The position numbers were made by a program, and so were the translations under genes. Under the pieces are notes generated by a model. The model saw only the letters and a program-made list of their open reading frames with translations. It searched no databases and was not told the origin of the DNA. A stretch of DNA of 64,000 nt from Tamarix chinensis. Taxonomy: Eukaryota; Streptophyta; Magnoliopsida; Caryophyllales; Tamaricaceae. The DNA is taken from contig CM060172.1 in NCBI GenBank assembly GCA_030549775.1, positions 55,231,942-55,295,941 on the forward strand, read 5' to 3'. Of the stretch, positions 13,775 to 25,700 are shown piece by piece (the first letter of the stretch is position 1; each line of letters opens with the position of its first letter).

Positions 13775-16700
13775 GATTCATACTTTAAGAAAGGAAATAG
13801 GGATCCCTAGCAATTGTCATGCATACAAAAATCTGTGAAGATGCAACTATTCAGAAACATGGTCAAACGCATCCATACCATTCATATTCTAAGCTTGATA
13901 ATAAACATCAATTCAATTACTTCACAAAAAGTAATTTAATTCCCCAGGTTAGGTTTGCAGACAAGGATATTTGTCAATTGATCCATCATATACCAAGTAC
14001 AAGAAAGAATATTGCCAGAACGTAACTATTAATTATTGCAATCATATCTGAATCATTTCAAAGGATGCTGCAAGATGTAGATATACTTCAGAACTTTTTT
14101 GACTATCAATTGTTAACTAATTACTCTATCCATTCATTATTGAAACAACTTCAACACAGATTTTTTATTGACGCAAAGACTACAATTTAATTACTTGTAC
14201 AATTATTTTAATGCATCTGAACTATATCTGTTGTCAAGCATTGAACCTCTCTGGCATAATCAGAATTAGTTAAACGTATCACATCAGCATTGAGATATAA
14301 TGATAAATCTACATAAGGACAGATATATGAAGATAAACCCACAAATTGTAACCATACCTGCTACATCCTGTAACATGAGGGTCAGCAGCATGCATGTGAC
14401 AGAAAGATATATGGAATCAAAATTAAAAATTATCAAAAACCAAGTCTAGACTGACTTTAATTATTCCATGACAGAGTTGTGTTTTGTACCTGCTGAACTG
14501 TTCGCCGTTTCACAAGTCTCACACCAAAGCAAAAGGCACGAGAATCAGAACCAGCTAAGGTAACGATATTTTGTCCTTCAACTAAGTATGATGTAATCTG
14601 GAAAAGAAAAGGAAAAGTTATACGAGAGTTAGACTACAAAGAATAAATGATGACAAATAAAAAGCTCCAGAAACATGGCATGAAAAGAATGAAATAAAGT
14701 GCCTAAAAAGGAATCAAGATCAGCAACAGTAGTAAGAGAATCAAAGGATTAAACAGAACATCTCCAAATAACTAGAAAGAGAACTCACTCTTGCACCATC
14801 GTCACGTCCATTGGGTCCCAGAGGCAGATTACCTGGTCGGTTAGTAGTCCGAACAGGAATACCTGAAAGACAACAGCCAGTCAATAAGCTATATAAGTAA
14901 AGTTACCAATTTTACATCAACTTCAGGAGATACGGTGGGGAAAAAAAAAAAAAAAAAACCATCTACTCAATGCTTGTCTGTGGATATATTACTTCCACAA
15001 CATTTTGAATCTAAATCACACAGCTGGACAATCAGACAGACGGTTCAGTATCATTTGAGTTTCTGGTATTTGTTTCAACAAAACCACCCATTTCTATTTT
15101 CAGTTTCAATGAAGTCAAACCTATTCTGAAAACGAACACTTATGCTGATCATCCAGCAACTTGTCAAAATGTACTGGAAAGTGATGAAAAAAGACCACAA
15201 GACGTCCAATTATTTTATCAAACATTGTTTCTCCACAGAGCCTGTTCGGTCATGATATTCATGATTCTAAGAGCTTTTGAGAAGATAATTAATAGCTATA
15301 AATGAATCATGACATAATCCTAATAATCCAATTAAGGAAAGAGAAGGGGAAAAAATTGCTCCCTGCCTATGCTCTCGCCTCCTTCACTCTATCCTATTAC
15401 AGTCTTACAACAAGCCTCCACATCTTATCCATCTCTCATTCAACTCTTCTGCCTTTACTACCTCCTCCACTTCATCTGGAAATGAGGTTTTGATGTCAAC
15501 ACTCAACAGAACACATTAAAGCAACAGGAAAAGCATTGTGGACAGTGGTACTGTTGGCCTACAAAAAGAATGGAACAAAATCATGGTATCTGAGTCTGAA
15601 AGAAAAGATGTATGGCGAATGTATCTGCTGCAGTTTGTTGCGAAAACCCCATAAAAGATATCCCATATTTGATACTAGACATCTAGAAGGCCCATACTTC
15701 TATATTTCAACATGAAAAATGGAAATCCTAGAGTAATGCAGAACAGGAACTTAAGTTTGAGGGTATAAACCAGAAAGCACATGGAAGAGCTTACAACGAG
15801 CCCGACAGTGTGCTGGGATATAGACTGCATCATTCTCCCTCGCTGGATAAAAGTTTGACCTTTAACTCACGGAGGAAATAGATAATTTAACTTTCCTTCT
15901 ACAAGTTCATCTCCAGAATAATCACATGGGTTTGCAATTTGTATTTGCTCACTAGTGTTTCCTTCTTAGACTCTTGTTCTACTACTTGTTACTCAGAGCC
16001 ATTGCAGCGTTAAGCAAATCCCATCCATTTAGGCAATTCTTGCAAGGATAGTCTTGCCATAACTAAAACATCTAATACCAGATTCTGCAACAGACTTAGG
16101 ATGACTGTTTGATCAACCATAGGCCATTCGAAATTGACTTCAGCCAAAATCTAGACAGTTCTCGTCATCTCGAGCAAAGGAAGCAATGAGATCAACATAA
16201 TAAAAACTTCTACCTTTTAGCTCATACTGGATGTCCTCATGAAGACTGCTATTATCTAATATTGCATTGAACATCATACCCTTCAAAGACATATGGTTGC
16301 TAGCTTATGAAGCTCGCAAGTATAGGCACCAAGCCAGTGGAGTATACCACCTCTGCATATATATATGGCAAACGGGAGACCCAATTTTACAAAGAGCCAT
16401 AGTACTCAGTCCTTACTATTCCATGTTGCACAGGAGGATGAAAGTATGTAAGCCTCTGATATATTCATCCCCCAATCCTGCTGACTGAAGACTCACTCCT
16501 TTGCACATTTAAGGGCAATGACATATCTAGCTAAGAATCACCACAAATGAGGTTCTTCACTGTTCGAACAAAGAAGGTGCCCTTCTGGCAAATTAACCCT
16601 TTGTAGCAAAACAACCCTATGAGACAAGTGTCCATGAATAAAACAATCAATGCCTTTTATATTAGCTTCAAAACAGCAGCAGTTACCATTGATAAAGATT

Positions 16701-19700
16701 CAGGGATATCAGCCCTGCACTAAATATATTAGATTCAAAAATAAGAACTCAGATACAGCTTATGCCCGGAAAAAAGAAGTTTCAAGGAAACCAACTGAAT
16801 ACAGAAGAGCTATTCTATAATGGTTTTGAAAACCATACCACATTTTTACACTTGTCAATAGCAAATTCAATAATTTCTAAATGCAAAAAGGCATCATATT
16901 ACCATTGAATAAAAAGAGCTTCCATACCATTAACTTGCAAGTCGGGAAAATGTGGCCATTGCATCCTAAATTGTACACTATCATTAAGAAGTACGCACCA
17001 TGCCTGGAAGAAAAGACCGCACATGAATACAGAATTCCCACTCAACACCCTATCTGTGCATTACGAACAGGACCAACCTGCATGTCATATTCTGCCTCCT
17101 GTATTATGTCCCTGTCGGCTCTTGTCAGCTGAAAGGTTTTCTCTAAATGCAGGAGAGGGTGTGAACTGAAAATAGAGATTAGAATCAGAATAAGATCCAA
17201 TTTTGAAGTATCGATAAAGCAATCAATAAGTCAAAGGTGTTGAATTTCAAAGGCAGGTACTACCTATAAAGGATGTTTTTTCAAAATCATTTCCCCGTAG
17301 AGCTACTTTAAAAGGCAACCAGGAAAAAGTGCTGTCTTTTCATAGACACCATACACCAACAAGGAAGTTTTAGGAGCTTCATGTCATCACAGAGATGAGA
17401 GAAGCCAGGGCATCATATGCACACTAATTAGCAAGAAAAAGAATTACCACTAGATAGAAAACATCCATTCAACATCCCAACATCCTTCAAATGGTGAGAA
17501 CAATTACTCAATGTTCTACTCAAAGCATTAAACAAACATACCCGAGCTATGTACTTGATTCAGAGGAATACTAACCACTGCAAAGGCAAAGACACTTGCT
17601 GGAATCCTTTGCAATGTTGAAGTAGAAAGTCTAGAGACGTGTATAGCTATTTGAAAAAACCTTAAATAGTTGGGTTAATTACTGGCTTAATCATGCCAAA
17701 CAAATGACGGAAGACAGGCTTAATGAAATAGCAAAATATCAATATTTGAACAATGAGAAATTTTAAGAGTTGCATTACACCTTGGGAAGCAGAAGCCACT
17801 GATCATCCGATCAGGCTAAAATTCCTTATTAAACCATACCAACCCACACCAGGTCATAACAGCACAAGCTAATTTCAGCTACTTGATTCCAATAGCACCA
17901 AACAAGTCTCAAAAAATACTGGCTAGCAATCATGAAATTAGAATTAATAAAATATAAAAGAGCAAGCTTCAATACTGTAATCCTAAGCCATGAGAAAGAC
18001 ACCATAGGTCCATAACTGACGACTTCATGTCATTCACCAAACCTCAAGAAGATGAGGTTTGGTAAAGAAGGTGATTGTTTCAAGTAATGTCCATTTTCAT
18101 CAAAAACACTATGGACACATGGACTCATTTGTACAAGAATATGATAAACCTACTGTAGATAATATTGGGTAATATCCAGCAAAGAGTTTGAAGGATATTA
18201 TCTAGAGATGAGGAAAATAAAAGGGTTAGATTTTATGCTGGATATTAGGAGCTATTGATTGACTCTTTCTGAGATATGTTACTCCTATTTATTAGGAAAC
18301 TAATTACGATACACAGATGGAGACTCTCCTCCTTGCCTATTTATGTACCGTGCAGAATAATAAAAAATGTATATGTGATTGAACTCTAATTTCTTCTAAA
18401 TTAACATGGTATCAAAGCCTGGTTCAAACCCAAAACCCTAGGCCGAAAAAAATATGGCTTACAAAGAAACCTCAGCCATCTCCTCAATGCCAAGCAATGA
18501 CAATGACAGTATTGCTGCCCCTTTATCCTTCCAAATTACCATTCATAGATTGAATGGAAGAAACTATCTAGAATGGGCACAATCTGTAAAATTAGCCATT
18601 GATGGATGCGGGTAGTTGGGATATCTTACTGGTGAGAAGACCAAACCAGAGGAGAATAATCCCAAATTTAAGACCTGGAAATCTGAGATTTCCCTGGTTA
18701 CTGAATGGCTTCCTAATTCCATGGAAGGATCTATTGCGAAACCACACATGTTTATGAAGACCACAAAGGAAATTTGGGACTCCATTCATGTAACATACTC
18801 AGACCTTGAAAACTCATCCCAAATATTTAAGTTGAAGTCAAGACTGTGGCGCTCAAAGCAAAGAGACTACAATGAGATGGTAACTTGGTGACAAGAATTA
18901 GATCAATGTTATGAAGATGAGTGGGAGAATTCGAATGATTGTGCTAGATTTATGACGCACGAAGAGAATGATCGTGTTTATATGTTCTTGGCTGGAGTCC
19001 AGCATAATTTAGATGAAGTCAAAAGAAGAATCTTAGGAAGAAAGTCATTGCCAGGCATAATGGAAGTCTTTTCAGAGTTACGGCAAGAAGAGGCTCGAAA
19101 GAGAGTTATGCTACACACTCAACAATCAGCTATGGATCCAAAATTGGAGAGCTCTGCCCTGACTACACGTGGACCCAGTACATATGGTGAGAGGAGAAAG
19201 AAATCATGGTGTGATCACTGTAGAAAACCAGGGCATACTAAGGAAAAGTGCTGGAAACTATACCCTCACTTGAAAACCCCTAACTCAAAGAGAAATTCTA
19301 ATGGTAAAGCAACACAAACAAATATGGATAAAAGTCAAGAACAAGAAGTTAATTCAGGAGGGTCTCCATTCACTCAAGAACAAGTTGGGCCTCTCCTAAA
19401 ACTCCTTCAATCCTCACAACTCCCTATCAGTTCTTGCTTCCTAGCTCATCAAGGTAATACAAGCTATCATGTCTCCTATAATGTCATGTCCACAACTGTC
19501 TGAATTATTGACTCCGAAGCAACAAATCACATGACAAATTGCTCCCAATTATTTAGATCCTATCAACCTTGTGCTGGAAATCAAAAAATTAGGGTTGCAA
19601 ATGGATCGCTCTTTGTTGTTGCTGGCATAAGATCTATCCAACTCACTCACTTACTATCCCTTGATAATGTTCTTCATGTTCCTAAATTGTCCTACAATTT

Positions 19701-22700
19701 ACTCTCTATCAGCAAGTTGACTAGTGATATTAAATATCTAGTTAATTTCTATTCCTCACATTGTGAGTTCCAGGATCAAGTCTCGAGGAAGATAATTGGC
19801 AATGCTAAGAAGGCTAATGGGCTCTATCAATTTTGGGGGGATTCGAAATATAGGGAATCTACCCATAGTTCATTTTTTAGGTTTACTTTTGTTTCTCATA
19901 ATTAAGAAATAATGTTATGGCACTTCCAATTAGTTCATCCTAGTTTTCGATATCTAAAACGATGGTTTCCAAAATTATTTATTAATAAAGATCCCACTAT
20001 TTTTCAGTGTGAAATATGCACTTTGGCTAAACATCATCAATCTATCTATCCCATCCAACCCCATAAATCCATTGCACCTTTTACTCTTATACATAGCGAT
20101 GTTTAGGGACCCTCACGAATTCCAACCATTTCAAGGGAAAGGATGGTTTGTAACTTTCACTAATGATCATACTAGAATAGGCCGGGTATTTTTGATGAAA
20201 GAAAAATCAGAAGTGAAATACATATTTAGAAATTTTTACAACATGGTTCAAACACAATTTAACACAAACATTCAAATCTTTAAAAGTAACAATGGACTAG
20301 AATTCTTTAATGCAGTATTAGGAGATTTTTTCTTAAATAAGGGGATAGTCCACCAAAGCTCATGTAATGATACCCCAAAATAGAATGGGGTAGCTGAACG
20401 AAAAAATAGACACCTCCTAAAGGTATCTTATGCCATTAGATTTACAACTCATATCCTAAAATATCTATGGGGGGATTCCATCCTAACAGCCATTTACTTG
20501 ATCAACCGTATGCTATCTAAGGTCCTGGATTTCAAAACACCCCTAGACATTTTTAAATATCACTTTTATAATAATCGTTTGTCTAGTTCCCTACCAATTA
20601 GAATTTTTTGCTACATAGTTTTTGTATTTGAGAACAAGGGTGATAAACATGATGCGCGAGCCAAACAATGCGTCTTTACAGGATACTCACCTGCTAAAAA
20701 GGGCTATAAATGCTATGACCCCATCTCAAAATAAACCTTTGTCACTATGGATGTCAAATTCTTTGAAGCTCAGCCATATTTTAAACCTCATCTTAAGGGG
20801 GAGACTGTAGAGAAAGATTCATTCTCAAGGGGAGTTTTGCATAACCTAAATCATGAATTTACTACCAGTAGCACCAGTGACAAAGAATCAATTGAAAATT
20901 CCATCTCTATTATGCATGACTAGAACGAAAATAGGGAGGGTATGGTGGATGAACTAAACAATAGGAATAACCCATGTTTTGGGGAGAGCCCAAATCCTAA
21001 TTCTAAAATAAAATCTTCCTTCAAATTAAGAGCATGAAAACCAATATCCTAGCTCACATAACTAGCAATGAAACAATACTCTCATTGTTCCTCCTTTTGA
21101 TTGGTTAATTAAAACAAAAGTAGGTCCTAAGACGAACAGATACTCTAGGCAGATATACTCAAGGAAAACTCCTTACAAGGCAAAAGATTACACACGCCCC
21201 TTGCATTGCCATAAATCTGCACCGGGGCCTCTTTCTACTACTGTAAGTACTTCTCCTTCTCACTCAAATCAATCGCATCACGATAGCACGTTATTCTAGA
21301 TTTGAACCTTCCTATTACCACCAGAAAAGGAACTAAATCTTGTACTAGTCCTCCTTTGCATCCACTATCAAAATTTGTCTGTTTTAAACACCTCTCACCC
21401 TCCTTCTCTACTCATGTATCTTTTATAGAGATTCCAAAGAATGTTCAAGATGCTATAAAGGTTCCAAAGTGGAAGAAAGTAATCCTTGAAGAATTGTGTG
21501 CTCTTGAGAAAAATAGGACGTGAGAAGTTGTTACTCTACCAAGAGAAAAGTCTCTAGTTGGGTGTAAGTGGGTATTCACTTTGAAATACAAGGTTGATGG
21601 TACTCTTGAAAGATATAAGGCACGGTGGGTGGTAGAGGCCTTCACACTAGGATTGAGCACCGAAACATTTGTCCCTGTGGTAAAACTAAACACTATTCAA
21701 GTTCTACTATCTGTTGTTGCCAACCTTGATTGGTCCTTGTATCGGTTAGACATTAAGAATGCATTCTTAAATGGCAATCTAAAAGAAGAAGTCTTCATGA
21801 CACAACCACCGGGCTTTGAGGATAAGTCTTGCTCGAATGTGTATAGGCTGAAGAAAGCACTTTATGGTTTAAAGTAGTCTCCTCAAGCATGGTTTGAAAA
21901 ATGTACCAATCTGTAATGAGACAAGGGTATAACCAAGCTCAAAGTGATCATACAATGTTTACCAGACACTCAAGAGATGGGAAAGTGTCCGTGCTAATTG
22001 TATATGTGGATGATATCATTATGATAGGAAATAATTTGAAAGAAATGGATCGACTAAAATCTAGATTGGCTAGAGAATTTGAGATCAAAGACTTAGGAGC
22101 CATAAAATACTTTTTGGCAATGGAAGTTGCCAAATCAAGAAATGGTATTATGGTGACTCAACGCAAGTATGTGGTGGATCTTCATGAAATTGGTTTGAGT
22201 GGCTACAAATAAGTTGATACGCCAATAGATGCTAATATTAAATTGGAGTCTTATAAAGAAAGCCAATAAGTTAATACAACTAGGTACCGATGGCTAGTTG
22301 GGAAGCTAATTTATCTTTCTCACACTCGTCCTAATATTACCTTGATTGTTAGCTTGGTTAGACAATTTAGGCATTTCCCACCCATCGAACACTTGAATGG
22401 ATCATACAGAATTGTGACGTACTTGAAAGGGCCACCTGGGTGACGTATACTTTTCAGAGACAATGAGTAGAGGGAGATTGAAGCCTTCACTGATGCAAAC
22501 TGGGTGGGATCTATTGAAGATATCTACTTCTAGTTATTCTACGTAGGGCTATAAATGAGCCTAGTCAAGCCAAATACCCCTGGGTTCGGACTTAGCTCGT
22601 TTAACTAAACGAACAAACCAAACTGAGCTTTTAAAAAGCTGGGTTAAGCTGAGCTCATGAGCCAAAAATTATAAAATGAACCCACCCTCACCTTTTTGAG

Positions 22701-25700
22701 TTCAAGCTCGGCTCATTTAACTAAACGAACAAGTCAAGCCGAGCTTTTAATGAGCCAAGTCGAACTGAATACCGAGCTGACTCAACTCATTTACAACCCT
22801 AATCGTAAGTATGTATGGGGGACTCTAGTTACTAGGAGAAGCAAGAAGCAGATTGTGGTAGTAAGGAGTCACAGAAGCTGAATTTCAAGCCATGCCTGGG
22901 GGATGTGAGTTAATATGGCTCAAGTGGATTATTAGTGAATTACATCTACCAGTTAGCATGCCCATGAAATTGTATTGTGACAACAAGGCAGCCATAAGCA
23001 TTGCACAGAACCCAATCCAACATGATTGAATGAAATATATTAAGATTGACAAACATTTTATAAAGGAAAAGCTTAAGGAAGGTGCAATCTGTCAGTCATT
23101 TCTACCCACTACCAAGCAATAAAATCGTGGTCGCGATTGCGGTTGTGTTAGCGGTGTCGCGGTATCAGAGCATCACGAACTATATTTTTATGCCGCGGTT
23201 GTCGCGGCGTGTTTTTTTTTTCACAATAAATATTAGCAAATACCAGTAAATATCGGCAAATATCGATCGATAACTGATATATCGCTGATATATATGTAAA
23301 ATTCTAAATCCGTCAAGCATCGCCAATTTCGCATATCTGCTGACCCAAAATCCAATAAATATCGGCCAATATTGCGTATCGGGACCGATATTTAATTGTA
23401 TGCCCACTACTCAGCAAACAACAAACATTCTTACAAAAGGGTTATTCAAGCCTAATTTTGAGTTTTTTGTTGGCAAGTTGGGCGTGGTTAGTATCTATGC
23501 ACCAACTTGAGGGGGAGAGTAGAGAATATCGAGTAATATTTAGTAGTGAGTTCTCTAGATATTATCTAGAGATTAGGAAAATAAAGTCTAGATTTTATGC
23601 TAGACATTAGGAGCTATTGATTGACTTTTTTTAGGATATGTTATTCCTATTTATTAGGAAACAGATTAGGATACATAGCTGGAGACTCTCCTCCTTACCT
23701 ATTTTTGTACCTGTGCAGAATAACAAATAAACTCTAATTTCTTCTAAACTAACACCTACTTCAATTGTGCCATACTCATCTACTTTAAGGGAATGAACTT
23801 GAAAAAAAAAATCAAAACCTAGGATTATAAATCCATCTATATTTTATTGAACAAGTGCCTTGAGACTTATATTCTTTTAGTGAATCAGGTTCTCAACTAA
23901 ATGTTACATTCTTCCCTCATTCCTTTAACTTCAAGTCATTAAAACAAGTACATAACTATTGGATGAATGTCTCTGGTAATTAGTTATATTTTCCGGTCAT
24001 TTAATGATACAACAGCAACAATGTTCCTTCATGCATCTTCCAAAGTGTTGTCTTCAAGGAACTTCAAAAGGCGATAACATATTTTTAATGTAAACTGCCA
24101 ATAGCAATAGTTGTGGTGTTGCCTTCATGCATCTTCAAAGGTCATATCATAATTTTGGGAATCAGTGTAGGCATAAGCGATGTTCCACATATTTGTATGT
24201 GCTTTCAGTAGTATGGTGATAAGAACAGAAAAAAAAAATCAGCAATCATCGCAATTGTACCAACACAAGTGGTGGGAAAGGATGATGTGTGTTGAGAAAT
24301 GAGAGATAATGGTGGATACAAGCCAGGCGTTCGAGGAATTGGTTCCTCCTATTACTACCAATTCCTCCTTACCTCTCTTCTAACATCCCTCCCCTATTTC
24401 GTCCCCAATCAATCCTCAGAAAATTGCCCCTTCCCACCCAACTGACTGCTAGCAAGGCATAACGAACTAACAAACTCGATAATAACACTCAATAATACCC
24501 CTCCCCTATCATGCAAAATACCTAAGTAATAGTAATAAAAACTGCAGTAATAATAGCAGACTCAGTCGCTAGTTAAGTCATAGCCAAGCCAGCAACAGTA
24601 GCTCCAGCTAGACCATCTCCCCTAGCCTTGACCTTCCCACGCCTAGCATAAGTGAATCTGACTAGTGGTTTATCAATACCCCCCCGTTAACACTTTCACC
24701 TTGTCCTCAAGGTGGAAAGAGGGAAACTAAGTGTTAATGAGATAAAACTCTTCCCAAGACGATTCAAAGTCCGGCAGTCCTCTGTAGTTGCACAGCACCT
24801 CTAGAACTCCCGTTGGACTACAACGCATGTCATGCACCTATTTGGGTTCCACTACTCACTCCTAATATGGCATGAGTCCAACTAGGAAAGGCTACAACTG
24901 ATGAACATCTCCCATTGCCAACCTTAACATAGACACATGAAACACAAGGTAAATTCACATCGAATCCGGAAGATCTAGCTTGTAGGCCACTTTTCCCACT
25001 CTGCTCAGTACCTAATAAGGGCCAAAATACCTTGGAGAGAGCTTCTCATTCACCCGTTTAGCTAGTGTTCGCTGCCTATAGGGTCTGAGTTTCACGTACA
25101 CCCAATCACCAACCTCAAAGGTCACATCCTGCCACTTCTTATCTACCACAACCTTCATCAATTGCTGAGAGCGATCTAGGTGCGGCTTCAAGTCATTTAA
25201 AACGACACCTCTGTTCTTTAATTCTGGATCAACAACAGCCAAAGAGGAGCTATCTAGAATGTATTGTATGAATGGAGGTGGGTTGTGGCCATAAAGAGCA
25301 AAGAATGGGGTGGTACTCATGGTCGTGTGATGGGAGGTATTATACCAATACTCAGCCCAAGGTAACCAACGAAGCCACTGCTTGAGTTGTCCTCCAATAA
25401 AGCACCTCAGATATGCTTACAAGAAGCAGTTAACCACCTCGGACTGACCATTAAATTGAGGGTGATATGCAGTGTTGTGCCTTGCATCCGAAATATCTCC
25501 TTCTAGAAATAGCTCAAGAAGACCTTGTCACGATAAATTACAATGGATCGGAGAATGCCATGTAAACGCACCACCTCCTTAACAAAAATTCCAACAACAT
25601 CAGGGGTTGTGAATGGATGCCGATGGGGTAACAAATTAGCATACTTTGTGAGACTATCCACTACCCCTATGATACAAGCATGCCCTTCGAACTTAGGCAA

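Larger units (their letters stand above)
10914..17077 (-). other. SIZ1 introns 8-14
   Basis: Introns at 10914-11014, 11096-11185, 11291-12305, 12468-14489, 14598-14788, 14863-16927 and 17004-17077. No gene was recognised inside. Intron 11 holds a tandem duplication with long TA tracts (13469-13771). Intron 9 contains an oligo-A run near 14940. Confidence 0.8.
18154..23754 (+). mobile_element. Ty1/copia LTR retrotransposon (decayed, 5.6 kb)
   Basis: The element is bounded by a perfect 5-bp duplication CCTAC (18149-18153 and 23755-23759). It has LTRs of 253 and 237 bp, a primer-binding site TGGTATCAAAGCC right after the 5' LTR and a purine tract (GAGGGGGAG) before the 3' LTR. The gag-protease-integrase-RT-RNase H order is the copia order. 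Stop codons and frameshifts break every domain, so it cannot be autonomous. Two MITEs (22544-22801, 23113-23401) are nested in it. Its orientation is opposite to SIZ1. Confidence 0.95.

Noticed and set aside
17144..17149. Alternative acceptor CATTTAG for SIZ1 exon 8
   Set aside because: It does not give a frame-consistent join with exon 7, whereas the acceptor before 17165 does and yields the expected length.
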